Shown: positions 20,257 to 30,936, counted from the stretch's first letter. The stretch is DNA of 30,936 bases from Chytridium lagenaria (GCA_025449115.1 JAHLKC010000245.1:1-30936), one strand, 5' to 3'. Notes: generated by a model from the letters alone, not told the origin. Numbers and translations are program-made.

Positions 20257-23200
20257 ATGCCGTCAACAGCCATTCTCCCGCTGGTAAAACTGATATCTAT
20301 ATAGTCTTTATGAGTGAAGAATATGCGGCTGTTCATTTACTAACTATTATCCTCATCTTACTGGTCTACCTTCTATCACTCGGCATCGGCACTTGCAAAA
20401 CGTACAGGACTCTGACCAAGGCTAACGACAGCCGCCGAACCCTCAACCAATTGTGATTTCTCCCTTAACGGCTCCACCATAGACAACTATCCTCGTCCAC
20501 ATCCCACCATCGAATCCGTAGAAAATAAGATCAGATCCCACGTCCTTGTCTTCCGAATCCGTCTCAACGATCTCTTTGCCGACTTTGATCGTCTTCGCAC
20601 AGGGTACGTTTCTGAATCGCAGTTTCGACGATGTGTGCTGTCAGCGATGGATAAGGGAATTGTGACGCCGTTGACGGAGGAGGAACTTGTGCTTGTTGTC
20701 AAGGAGTATAGCGGAACGGGGATAGGGCTGGGCGCGTTAAATGACAGGATTTGTGGACAGTATTGATCAAGGTGGGTTGCCACGTTTGACTTTGAAATTC
20801 TGACTTCACGTGTTAGTGTTCGGTGCAAAGAAACTTGAATCATCGCCAACTCGGTACATTCGGCACCTCATGAGGGTGATTTTTTTTTTATCATTTCTTT
20901 CTAATTCGTGATTAGTTGTAAAACCTGTTCGTCCGCTGAGCCCGTCATCTCAATTTATTCTCAACGAAGTAATCGAGAGACTTCGCCAGTACGTAAAGCA
21001 TCACGGATCTGACGTCAAATCATGGTTTGCAGACTTCGACAAGCACAACAATGGTGGGCTCTACATTACGCTCGTAATATTTTAACCTTAACAGGCTTGA
21101 TTACTCACAATCAATTTCGGAGAGGGATCCCACAAAATTTGATGTCACAGGAAGAAAGAGGACCTTTTGTTATCACAGTACACCAAAGACCTTACCCAGA
21201 CGTCAATTATTTTAAAATGAACACCGACGTGAACCGGAAAGGTGAGAACTTTAATCTTGAAGTTTGCTCAATTATTTTTTCAAAGTTCGTAAGGCCCGTG
21301 AGGATCACGCCAAGCTCGTCAAGAAGCCACAGTCTGAAAACAATGAGAACGATCACGTTCCGGTTGGAACAGAGGAGCTTCTGCATGCAGTCGGTGCTTA
21401 TACGTATGAGGTCCAAACTGTAAAAGAGGTGATGGATGAGATAAAAAAGAGTGAGTTACGTTTTGTTCATATTTCGTTTATTCATATCACGTTGAAAATT
21501 ATACCAACTTTGAATTATTTTACAGAGGTTTACAAAGACCGAATTCGACTTATTGAGTTCTTTCGAGACTACGATAGGCACAACTGCGGTTATGTAACTA
21601 TCGCTCAGGTAAGTACTTTTATTTCAAACAGCCTAAAGCTTTATTTCACTTTGATGTTCACAATGCCCTTTTTAATTTATTTGTCTTTAAAGTTCCACGC
21701 AGGCCTACGAATCTCTAAGCTACGCATGACGACATTCCCCTCAAAACAATGGTGGAGGCGTACAAAAATCCGAAAAATAATCTTGTAGGATATAGAAAAT
21801 TTCTGCAGTGATGTTGATACCGGTATGCTCCAAGTATAAACTACAAATTTCCTTAACTTGACCGTAGTCTTCACCGTTAGCCACCTTGAAAAGGACCCTA
21901 CAGCCGATGTTCGTCCCCGCCTCGCGAGTACTTGATTAGAGGTTGCAATGAGCTTTCTCCTGTCGAGGAGGCAAGGTGTAGAGAAATTATTACAAGGTTC
22001 AGGCAGATTATCAATGAGAGGAGGTTACTTCTGGCTCCCTACTTTAAGGATTTCGAAAAGGTAGTTTGACAATAATTTTTGTTGTAGTATTAAATGTGTT
22101 TCATCATGTTAGTATCTTGGTAATATGGGGAGAGTTACAAGATCACACTTCAGCCGACTCCTTTCGACAATGAAACTCGACGTGTCAGATAATGATCTCC
22201 ATATCTTGTTTAAAAAGTTCGAAGATAGGTCAGAGGCTAAGGTTGTCTACATGGAATTTATCAGAAACAATCGACCCCTCAAGTAAGTTATACTTAGACA
22301 ACAAAATAAGCTCACGATTACCAGCTTACGGCTCCCCAACCTCCGGTAGCGACAAGGACACCCTGTCCCCAGAAAAGCCTAGCTCAGCAGAAAGCCGACA
22401 CACCGGGGCCATCCCGTCTTCTCTCGACGAAATCATGGACCGTCTCCGTACCCACGTTGGAACCCAACGAATTCGAGTTTCCGAATTCTTCCGGGACTTT
22501 GATAAACTTCGATGCTACTCAATCCCCAAACATGAGTTTATTCGTGCGGTGAACCGAATTGGGGTCACATTGGCGGAGGAGGAGTATGAGACTCTTGCGG
22601 AGAAATATAGGGACGAGAATAGAAAGGGATGTTGCTCATGGAAGGAGTTTGAGCAGACGATTGAAAGAGGTAAATTTTAGCTCTCCAAGCGAGACATATT
22701 AAGTTTGAATAGTGTTCAACGATACGGATTTGGAGAAACATCCTACCAAAGCTCATGAATTGGCGACAATCCCCAAAAGCCCCTTTGGAGCTGTCGGAAC
22801 TCTAACAGCAAGCGAAGAAGTCATTCTGAAAAATACTTTGAGAAGTATTGCGGAACACATGAAAGTCCGCCAGACTAGCATCAAACCCTTCTTCAAAGAC
22901 TTTGATAAGGTTTGCATGCTGACGAAGAGCATATTTGCACAATATTTTTGACTAACTTAAAAAGCTTTACACTGGCCACGTCACCAAGACGCAATTCCGT
23001 CAATGCCTCACCTACCTTCAGGTTAATGTCACCGACGAACAGTTCGAAGTCCTTTGCAAGCGTTGGAGTAGGACTGCCCAGGACGACGCGTACCGCGCGT
23101 CAAGGGTCAGACCCAGCTCTACAACGAAATCCACCGAAATTCTAGACACTGCTCGTCCCCCGACGCGCGATCCCATCAAAGACGGCGCAGAACGCATCTG

Positions 23201-24212
23201 CTACCTTACTTTCCTCGCAGAGCTCGAAGACCTCCCACACGAAAACCCTTTCGAACCATCACAAAAAACATTACAACCATCCAATAACCTGGGCTCCGAT
23301 GTGATCCCAGCGGGCATTTCGACCAAAGGAAAAGTGACCCCGCAGAAGGCTGGGATCATGGCAAAATTGGGGCTGCTGGGACCAGAGGAGATTACGATGT
23401 TGATGAAAAAGATCAAGAGCAAAGCGAGGACGGAGAGGATTAGGGTAATTGATTTTATGCAGGATTTTGATCATCTGAGACATGGGAGAATTACGAGAAA
23501 TGAGTTTAGGAGGGCATTGAAAGTTTTGTATCTAGACTTGAGTGAGGTTTGTGGCTATATAATTTAAAGCGTTCAGTTGATCAGAGTTTCTTATACAAAT
23601 TGATTTCGCTGTCCCCTTATAGGTGGAGTTGGCCACCCTCGAGACCCTTTATCAAAACCCGAAAGACACCAATCTTGTGGACTACCTCCGCTTCTCTGAC
23701 GACGTCGAATCCGTATTCACCTCAAAAGGTCTCGAACAACAACCCACGCACGAACCTGAAACCTTTGACGGGTTCCTCAAAGGTGCTGATCCATCATTGA
23801 ACCGTCTTTCAGGATCTCACGAAACCCGTGTTCTCGCGGGCGTCGTGGCAAGACTGAAAGAAAAGATTCGTCAACGACGTATCGATATTTGTCGTACATG
23901 GAGGATTACGATTTCGTGAGAGAAGGTAACTACTACACCTTGAAAGAGTTTTGACATATGTTCTAGGCACTATTACAACTAATCAATTCCGATCGGTTCT
24001 TAAACACCAACAACCTTCCTGTTGATGACGCGGAACTTCGCGTTCTTGCGCGTCGGTTCACTGTAGACTCTAACCTTGACCGTATCAATTACCGGTCTGT
24101 TGCGCTGCTATTACAGGGTCTGGAGATGCGGCAGCCTGGCAGGAGCTTTCAGGAGTTACGAGAATTAAGGGTGGGAGGACCGGTGGTGAAGGTGGAATGG
24201 CGGTGCCGGTGA
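20257..24212 (+). CDS. Multi-exon protein with eight EF-hand-like modules
   Basis: Eight modules of roughly 100-130 residues share a pattern F..DFD...(x)G.(I/V)T...FRR.L. They are LFADFDRLRTGYVSESQFRR (20560s), WFADFDKHNNGLITHNQFRR (21030s), FFRDYDRHNCGYVTIAQ (21560s), YFKDFEKYLGNMGRVTRSHF (22040s), FFRDFDKLRCYSIPKHEF (22480s), FFKDFDKLYTGHVTKTQFRQ (22890s), FMQDFDHLRHGRITRNEFRR (23450s) and YMEDYDFVREGTITTNQFRS (23890s). About a dozen short introns are visible, often splitting a module just after the DFDK, and several frame slips occur. The end VKVEWRCR stop at 24212 is clear. The start is not: an ATG at 20257 (MPSTAILPL, then a GTAAAA donor) is a candidate first exon. The first certain coding sequence begins near 20460. 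The overall shape recalls EFCAB6-like tandem EF-hand proteins of flagellated cells; exact orthology is not established. No membrane segment or signal peptide. Confidence 0.8.
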
Positions 24213-24318
24213 ACACTTTCGGGATTTGGTGATAATTGTGGCAAAAAAGTAATCGGATGTGATGTTTACTTATTGGGATGGTTTAAAAAATTAAAAACAA
24301 ATGAAGAAAAATGTAAAG

Positions 24319-24324
24319 AATAAA
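24319..24324 (+). terminator. Candidate poly(A) signal of the EF-hand gene
   Basis: AATAAA about 107 nt after the TGA at 24212, in the 160 bp convergent gap before the 3' end of the next (minus) gene. The two 3' UTRs probably overlap. Confidence 0.4.
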
Positions 24325-24372
24325 ATCGTTGGACAGCGGAAAAGAAAGTCTATAAAGATGCTGTTTTTAATT

Positions 24373-25926
24373 TCATCGCTTTGCAGGAACCTTTTTCTTT
24401 GCTCCCTTCGGAGGAGATCGGCTTCGTCCTATACCAAAATCGTATCAGATCATTGCATAGTTGCGAAGCGATAGATGCGTTGAAATATACCTGTTCCTTT
24501 GGGTCCTGGCAGGTGCTGCTGCGTAGCATACTGCACAAGCGATGCAATCATTTTATTATGCATTTCCGCATCCATAACAAGTTGCTCTTTCGCGTCCAAC
24601 CAGTAATTAGCCTGTTCCTGCATCTTGAGCTGATATAGTGCAAGTACACGAATCAAATCCTCCAACTCCTCGTTATTTTTGTTTCGCAGTTCGTCTTTAG
24701 GAAAACGATTAGGTCAATGAAGTCTTTAAATAAAAATCGGACGCTGTTGCAACCATGTATAAATAGACCCACCTTCAGCAAGGCCACAGAGTCTCTTAGC
24801 TTCCAATACATCAAAGGCTTTTTGGTCTGATGACGATGATGATGCTGACGCTGCTGCAGCAGTAGGCTGTTGCGAGACGGACGCGGAGGGGTGTCCAACT
24901 ACAGTGGCCCCAAAAATCGAAGGCTGCGTACGAGTCGCCGCAGTATTTTCCGAAGGTTTAGCTGGTTTAGCATCGTTACTAGAGCCATCCCCAAGAAGTT
25001 CTGACGGGAGCTTAAATTAAAGTCAGCGGGCCAGCGGGCGACAAAGGTAAGGTAATTTTAACTCACGTCTTCAGGACCCACTCCAAGTGCCAACAAAAAC
25101 TGTTTCCGAACCTGCGACTTTTTCCACCTGAACATAGTCGACATAGTCGACGAATACTCTGCCTCTTTTAAAACCTCCTTCCAGCATTCAAACCTAATAT
25201 CATCAACTATGTTTACAAATATAATCACGCACCATTGTTCTTCAGCAAAAAACTCATTAGGCATGTCAACTCTAACTTTAGAGCCGTCTGGCATGGCGTT
25301 TGAAAGTCCTGCGTCATCTTCATCGTAATCAACGAGAGGCGGAATATATTCTCCGGATTGGTAGCCTTGAGAAGGGAACGAAACGAGGGGAAGGAAGAGA
25401 CTGAGGTCCTTGGAGATTGTGAGGGCGGTGCGTTGAAGATCTGCTGAGAACTTTGAACTTCCCTGAGTCTTAATACATTGGGACGTAAACTGCATCAGAT
25501 CGTAGCATAAAAGCATATGCTTACAAGTCTCTTCTCCAACTGATCCTCTCGACCGGATCAGATGCTGGGTACACCACTTTTGGTTCCTCGGCAGCAACAG
25601 TCACAGCAGGTGGAGGCTGCACCGTCTCCTGCTGAGCATCATCAAAGTCTCCAAATTCGTCGTCATCTTCTGCAGCAGCCTGAACGGAGATGCGCTCGCA
25701 AAGACGGGTGGTGGTGTCGAGACCTCCCCAAAATCACCAAAGTCGTCGTCTTCTTGTTCATCTTCAGCTGCTACAGGCCCAGAATCAACGGAGGGACAGC
25801 TGTAGGTTCTATGGATGTATCTTCTGTGATATATGTTGTTGGAGTGGGGGCGGAGGCGGTGGTGGTCGCGACTGGGGGCAGAGACCCTTCGCCGTCATCC
25901 ATCCATGGTGATGGCTCTAAATCCAT
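24373..25926 (-). CDS. Laa2/DUF5102-like AP-1 clathrin-adaptor accessory protein
   Basis: Exons by splice phase are 25926-25525, 25489-25233, 25193-25067, 25010-24773, 24694-24491 and 24428-24373. The sum is 1284 nt plus three missing bases, giving about 428 residues. The N-terminus is acidic (MDLEPSPWMDDGEGSL) with two motifs of the gamma-ear binding type, DDDFGDFGEV and DDEFGDFDDA. The middle has GEYIPPLVDYDEDDAG. A conserved block, CWKEVLKEAEYSSTMSTMFR followed by WKKSQVRKQFLLALGV, matches the region before the linker in fungal DUF5102 proteins. The C-terminal helix has EAKRLCGLAEDELRNKNNEE and then LIRVLALYQLKMQEQANYWL. The tail is basic (RSRSPPKGAKKKVPAKR). In yeast, Laa2 links Laa1 to AP-1 on trans-Golgi and endosomal membranes; that role is inferred. 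One intron is only 35 nt (25490-25524). Missing bases lie near 25790, 25700 and 25555. Confidence 0.75.
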
Positions 25927-27089
25927 TATGAAATTTGTCAATCTGGTGCGTCTCTGAAGGTAACCAAGATCAATGAGACGCGTAGTGTTTTGGTTTCAGC
26001 TGCTGTTACTGAACCTCTTGTTTTCTTCTATTCAGTAATCTGAGTACGGAAATAAAACAACCTTTGCCGATACTTTATTATTGTTCCATATTTTCTTAGG
26101 TTATTGGTTCATCAGAAGGACTCCAAGAATTAAGTGTGCAGCGCCGCGTGCGAAAGAAGAGACATACGGAAGTCGTGAATTACTGGAGATAATAAAGCTC
26201 TGTCAGGTAGCACACCTACACGCGAAAATGGTCTATTCCAGCGCAAGAATAGATGGTGTATAATGGGCATGAGTACTTGCAAGTAAATACTTACGAACGT
26301 CGCGAATTATAACGCGTATCAACGAAATCACATGGATAAATTGTTAACGCCTGCGCTCTTTCTCGCAGAATTAACCGTATGTCCTCTCTTGACGGACCAC
26401 GCATTGACCAGCTGAGTGTCGAAAATTATCTCTCGCGAAGTGTACTCTATAATAGTTGCATGGTATGCCCCTAGGCTACGAGCCTAAGGCTCTTGGGAAT
26501 TTGAGGAAGAATATGGGTGGGAAGTGGACTTGCTTTTGCATTTCGGGGCCTCTCGAATGAAAGCTGAGACTGAGCTTTTTATTAAGATACTCGATTTATA
26601 ATAATAGAGTTCATAGAGAATTCCAGTATAATATACTGCGACAACATATTGGCATTTGCATGCTTATAAAGGGGTACTTTTGGAGTCCAACTCCATGCAT
26701 GCCTACCCTATGGCGGATCCGTAACTTCCATTCCACTCCTATCAATTCCTTTGGAATCACTTTAAAGTCTTTCTCCAACATCCAGTCATTTTTGACGCTG
26801 ACGGAAAGGATCCATCAACAGACAGACGCCTTTGTTCACCCCACTCGTCTCATTGGCTCCGTCTCGCCCTTATCTTGGTGTAGCATACAGGCGCTATGAT
26901 CTCTATCATCAAGCATACGCTCGACGGGCTACGGTTGGCTAACATTAGCCGCGATTGGGACTGCAGGGATTGACGCAAGATTCGGACGATGGAAAACAAA
27001 GGGAAAAGGATTGCTCACACATAAAAGGCCATAGAAGGAACGTTTATTGGGGTATTCCGACTTCTCTACTTCTTTTCAGAGCAAGGACT
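25927..27089. other. Divergent intergenic region, no gene recognised
   Basis: About 1.16 kb between two outward-facing genes. Frames at 26081-26263 and 26660-26899 have no family motif. A short inverted repeat, TAGGCT-ACG-AGCCTA, lies at about 26471-26485 and the sequence around it is AT-rich. The frame that opens at 26955 leads into the next gene without a stop, so an upstream start for that gene cannot be excluded. Confidence 0.4.
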
Positions 27090-29678
27090 ATGGGCAAGAT
27101 GATGCCCTCCACAGAGATTACAGGTGAGAGACCAGCCGAGAGGATGTTGGGACTAAGGGGTGTTTGTGCAGATGTGGCCATTGAGCTTACGGCGCTCATT
27201 ACTTCCAATTTGGACTTTCACCTCAAATCGCTGGACGCTCTGGTGAAGTTATACTCAAGGTTGACGACTTCTGCTAAAGAGGTAAGAAGGGCGTTCTTCA
27301 TTCTCTTCTAAACTGGTGGAAGGTCGGCTCTACTTCAGTGATGCTGGAATCGCTTTTGCAGAATCAGAAGGCATCCGCTAGAAAGAATAGAGACGAGGAT
27401 CCGGTCCCTATGTATATTTTACTCCTGGAAGCGATGGTGGATATAGTCAAAGGCAGAGGTGAGTTTTAATTGTTGGGACTAGGAATAGTGGAGGTTTGGA
27501 TTGACGTTGGAATCAGATGGGTTAAAGACGCGCAATGTCGCCGATAATGATGCTGTGGTGCACCGTCAAGAGACTTTAGTGGCCGTTTCCGAAGACTCAA
27601 ATGAGACGGCTTGTGAGGCGGTGGCTAGCTTGGAGAGAGATACCACGCAGAAAGACAACGCAATCGACCTTCAGGCTTCCATATTGGGCGGCGACACGAT
27701 TGAACGCACTGCTCAAATTGATGTCACCTCGAAGAAAAGCATTGCGCTTGAAGAGCCGGGGGTCCACTGCCTTATGGAGAGTACATGGAGCATTTACGCC
27801 GGCAGATTTTCTACCAAGAAGATCTGGGTCAACTCTAATGTAAGCTATTGTTAACTTTAAAGGAAACAGTGTATTAATTATACTTAGGTTTTCGCCGAGC
27901 CCAATTCCAACAATGTTGAGGACCAAACCGATCCGGTGATGCTGATTAACGAGACGGTACCGGTCTCTTTGACTGACGCGGTCAATGCTGATGTTCATTT
28001 TAAAACTCCTTTGACTGAGCTCGAGGATAAGTTGCACGCGACAGGTTCGGTTCCCTCCACCGAGAAGCCACTTAATTCCGATGCGATTATGGATAGCAAT
28101 GAGACTCTTTCGGCTTCAGCGACCGCTTTGGAAAAGAAGGACGGAATTTCCATGGATCGATTCGAAACTTGTGACGCTAACGAGGCCAACGTCGCTGAGG
28201 ACCGTAAAACATCAACGCCGAACGTTGCCAGTTCCATCGCCCAATCTTCCGAGAGCCTCGTCGAAAATGTTATTGCGGATGGACAACGGCGTTTGACCAG
28301 CTATTCTGGGGATATTGCCTGCGATGTATCGGACGGTGCTAATGCGCAGGTTTACGCGGGCGAGGATGCTGGCTTATTTAAGAGTGATTTGAGCGATACT
28401 GATTTGGACGCTGAAATGCCAAAGATGTCGAGGATCTTAAACCCACCGCCGCGGCATTCGATGAAGAGTGTAGTACTGATATGACCGGAAATGCGAACGA
28501 GCACGTGGAGGATTCTACCTCTACCGTTGCTGGCGCAACAGGGTCACCAAGGGTGTGCAAGCGAATTTCAACCAGGAAACTAACTTTGACGCGATGGACG
28601 GTGTGAATGATGAGCCCATTTCCAACATCGATGTGAACGAAGACACGATCAAAAGGTTGATGGTGAGGCGAAGGAAGAGTCTGGGATTTCTGAGCTTGAA
28701 CGCGATGCCATCGTAGAACTTGGTGCGAATGATTCTGTCGATGCGCTTGGACGCGGTGAGATGAGAGTTGAAGACGATAACGCAAGAGACGAAGGTCTGA
28801 CAAGGTCGGTTATGGAATCTTCGAATGACAGCGCGGTGCAAGCGGTTGGAGAGAGCCCGGCGGGAGATGAGGACAAAAATACCCTTAAAGCGAATTCTGA
28901 AGTCAGTGCAAAGTCGATCGCCAGTCCCAGCAAAGCGATCAAAACCACCCGCATTCCTATGGAACGTGATATTTTAGATAAAGCCGCCTCAAAGAAAAGC
29001 ATCAAGAACAAAACAAAGCACTCGGAAGTCCTGGAAGAAGATGTACGTTTATTTCTGTCACCTTCACGCGTTCTAACAGTAATTTGAATAGGAATTTTCT
29101 TTGCAAGCCTTGATCGCGCAAAGGGAGAAAAGGAAAGGGTATAACGACATTGTCGAGGTTGTTGCAGTGGCATCGAGGAAGCAGAGGAAGATGGACAAGA
29201 AGAAGGAGGAGAAGGCGGTACTTGGAGAAGCAGATGTAAGCCCTGGCTTTAAAATTGTTGCCTGATCATGTTTCATCAGTCCTTCTCGATTGAAGCAATG
29301 GTGGAGATGTCTGCTAAGCGACAGAGTTTTGAGAATGAAGAAAAAGTGGGTGCTTCCTATTGGTATTTTATTAAGTTTGTAAAGGTTATCCCGACACCCT
29401 CACAAAAAAAGAAGGGTCATCGGTCGATTCCCCAGGAAGACGTGGGTTTTTTATTTCACCTCACATTTCGCTGATACTTTGTCCAACAGGATTCGTCACT
29501 GGAGTTCCTTGTTCAGCAGCGGATGAGTAGATCGAAATACGACCCTATCGATGCTATTGGACGACCCAAGAGGGTTTACGAGGACGGCGGGTTCGCGCGC
29601 GTGTCGGCGTTGAGTGAGGGACAGAAGAGACGGCAGAGGAAGAGGGAGAAGGAGGCTACCGCGATGGTTGATGTGTAA
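27090..29678 (+). CDS. Unknown charged protein with repeated C-terminal motif
   Basis: Exons by splice phase are 27090-27281, 27362-27458, 27517-27839, 27888-29042 (with frame slips), 29092-29235, 29280-29345, 29385-29441 and 29490-29678. The N-terminal ~95 residues look folded and helical (DVAIELTALITSNLDFHLKS; YILLLEAMVDIVKG). The long middle is acidic, Ser/Thr/Asn/Asp-rich and probably disordered. The C-terminus is strongly basic with short repeated motifs opening consecutive exons: EFSLQALIAQREKRKGYNDI, SFSIEAMVEMSAKRQSF and DSSLEFLVQQRMSRSKYDPI. It ends KRRQRKREKEATAMVDV. Frame slips near 28425, 28550 and 28640 fit the one-base losses elsewhere. Start: ATG at 27090 (MGKMMPSTEITGERP), though the frame is open further upstream to 26955. 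I do not recognise the family; a nuclear location is a guess from the basic clusters. A candidate poly(A) signal lies at 29723. Confidence 0.7.
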
Positions 29679-29722
29679 AGTGCGTTCCTCACGTATGCGT
29701 TGGTGAACCTTAGAAAAGGCTA

Positions 29723-29728
29723 AATAAA
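29723..29728 (+). terminator. Candidate poly(A) signal
   Basis: AATAAA 45 nt after the TAA at 29678, within TAAATAAAAGTTGTTG. Confidence 0.45.
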
Positions 29729-30169
29729 AGTTGTTGTAAAAATATATCCCAATGCCAGCGTTTTTTCAAACAAACTGTGGACAGCCCTGGAGCGTTTTTA
29801 CCTGTTGTCGCCGACTGTGCTTGCCTTCGACATATCAAGCTTCTAGGTCGCTACAGCGTTGATGGTTTAATTTTTTCTTTGTCTGATACTCGGTGCAGCA
29901 TAATAATAAAAGTCATTTTTCGTATTCGATACTTGATATTTCATCAAAAAAAAAGAAAGGCACACCACAGGTATATGAAAAAAACAACCCATCAAAAGCA
30001 AGATCAGAAACAGAGGTAGGGTTTAGGTTGAGATCGTTAAAACTTTAGCAAAAAAAGACAAGACACACCGTCGAACAAAAACCAGACATATAAAAAAGAG
30101 AGAATTTCAACTCTTATATAAATAACCGAAAAAAAACATCTAAGGCAAATAATTTACATGAGGCCCCAT
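29729..30169. other. Convergent intergenic region, no gene seen
   Basis: AT-rich, with A-runs on the plus strand (near 29945, 30050 and 30130) suited to 3' flanks of the two convergent genes. The frame at 29777-30019 shows no motif and poor composition. Confidence 0.45.
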
Positions 30170-30936
30170 TCAAGCAGGAACTTGAATAGCCTGCGCCTCC
30201 TCCTCAACCTCAATCTCATCCTCCCCAGCAGTCGTAGGTTTCCCTCCACTCTCCACCCCCTCACACCCCGTATGCATCACACCCACAACCCCCTCCACCT
30301 TTCTCCGTTTCACTTGCACCTCTTCACACCCATCACTACTACCCCCACTCGCACTCCCCACCTTTTCACAAAAACTCTCAGGACTCTCCCCAACAACCCT
30401 CGCACTCGACCCAGAACTCTTACTCGCATGTCCCCCACTCGAACTCCCACTCCTCCGTCCACTATCTCCACTCCCACTCCCACTCCCACTCCCACGGCTA
30501 CCACGACTTCCACGACTCCCCGTACTCCCCGTCTCCTGCACATCCATCATCATCATCATCGTCGCCGTATCATCGTCAGCAGGGTTCGGGACACGCGGAG
30601 AATCCGTAGACGTCGTGTCGCCAATAGGGCTTTCACCACCAACAGTAGCAGGAGGGGCGGCAGCCGGTGCCGTATTCCTACGTTTCCTAGGAATCTGGCT
30701 AACATGATGATGAACATGATGGTTACGTAGGACCACCGCCATATCATCGAACATTCCGCCGCATCCACAGCAGGTGACGCAGGTGCACGTCTCTTGACCG
30801 CCTTTGATCCCGAAGGCGTCAAAGATTTAACAGAAGACGATGACAACGATGACGCCCTTTGAACAGGTTGTACTGGTGCAGCTTGTTGTCGTCGTCTCCC
30901 CAACGCCTCTTCTTCCGTCTCGCAGCAGCCATTTTA
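30170..30936 (-). CDS. Low-complexity Gly/Ser-rich and acidic protein (runs off right edge)
   Basis: From the right edge the minus strand is open as ETEEEALGRRRQQAAPVQPV and SVKSLTPSGSKAVKRRAPAS to about 30745. There it must slip one frame to FDDMAVVLRNHHVHHHVSQI and PRKRRNTAPAAAPPATVGGE. A run of ATG codons (five Met, near 30545-30560) and a Gly-Ser repeat (GSGSGSGSGDSGRRSGSSSG, near 30440-30500) follow. The C-terminus is acidic, AGEDEIEVEEEAQAIQVPA, with a TGA at 30170. The KRRK-type clusters (PRKRRN, VKRRKVEG) suggest a nuclear protein. No folded domain is visible in this part, and the family is not recognised. An in-frame ATG near the edge (30931, MAAARRKKRRWG) lies in a different frame, so the true N-terminus may be outside the window. 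Confidence 0.55.
30440..30500. repeat. CTCCCA hexanucleotide repeat coding for Gly-Ser
   Basis: CTCCCACTCCCACTCCCACT-type repeats on the plus strand translate on the minus strand as alternating Gly and Ser in the protein ending at 30170. It is a likely site of length variation. Confidence 0.6.

Noticed and set aside
26471..26485. Short inverted repeat TAGGCT-ACG-AGCCTA
   Set aside because: Only a 6 bp stem in AT-rich intergenic DNA; expected by chance and no terminator or element context.
30158..30730. Long plus-strand frame rich in Thr, Pro, Arg and His
   Set aside because: It is the antisense shadow of the Gly/Ser-rich and acidic protein on the minus strand. The minus frame has the more natural composition and stop.
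1..30936. tRNA, rRNA or other structured RNA genes
   Set aside because: Looked for T-loop-like GTTCRA and cloverleaf pairing by eye and saw none convincing; a covariance-model scan would be decisive.

Overview
The window looks like nuclear DNA of a flagellated (zoosporic) fungus, most likely a chytrid. This is inferred from gene content, not from a marker search. Genes are broken by many short GT..AG introns (about 35-200 nt), most with a CTAAC/TTAAC-like branch site. A Joubert-type ciliary basal-body protein (ARMC9) sits next to a fungal-type AP-1/clathrin accessory protein, a purine-synthesis enzyme with fungal-like length, and a SWEET sugar transporter. Coding exons alternate strands in a compact layout with intergenic gaps of 0.15-2 kb.

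Layout. 1-550 (-): 5' end of an unrecognised coiled-coil-like protein that runs off the left edge. 560-2640: no convincing gene; one diverged ~100 bp direct repeat. 2668-3176 (-): relic of an ABCC (MRP/YOR1-type) transporter membrane domain, with no nucleotide-binding domain. 3253-5136 (-): acidic, Ser/Pro-rich unknown protein interrupted by an exact 160 bp tandem duplication. 5308-6401 (+): complete six-exon SWEET transporter (242 aa), divergent from the previous gene across 171 bp. 7030-11160: a large tandem array (about 14 units, 264-302 bp each). Every unit I inspected carries an exon-like block and an intron-like block with splice signals on the minus strand. 11161-13161: nothing recognisable. 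13162-15570 (-): bifunctional AICAR transformylase/IMP cyclohydrolase (ADE16/17, ATIC). 15994-19235 (-): ARMC9. 20257-24212 (+): a large protein with eight EF-hand-like modules. 24373-25926 (-): Laa2/DUF5102-type adaptor accessory protein with DFGDF-like motifs. 27090-29678 (+): unknown charged protein with a repeated C-terminal motif. 30170-30936 (-): low-complexity protein running off the right edge.

Sequence quality. Most long genes contain single-base frame breaks, usually one base lost from a short run. In the purine gene, restoring five missing bases gives exactly 592 codons plus a stop, the normal family length. The same kind of error occurs in ARMC9, the EF-hand gene, the Laa2-like gene and both edge genes. 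I therefore read the breaks mainly as uncorrected long-read indels, not as pseudogenes. The ABCC fragment is the exception, because a large internal piece and both nucleotide-binding domains are missing.

How the genes relate. ARMC9 and the EF-hand protein are divergent around a 1 kb spacer and may share a zoospore/flagellum promoter. The other genes are unrelated housekeeping or transport functions. The strongest candidate for something undescribed is the tandem exon-intron-like array at 7.0-11.1 kb.
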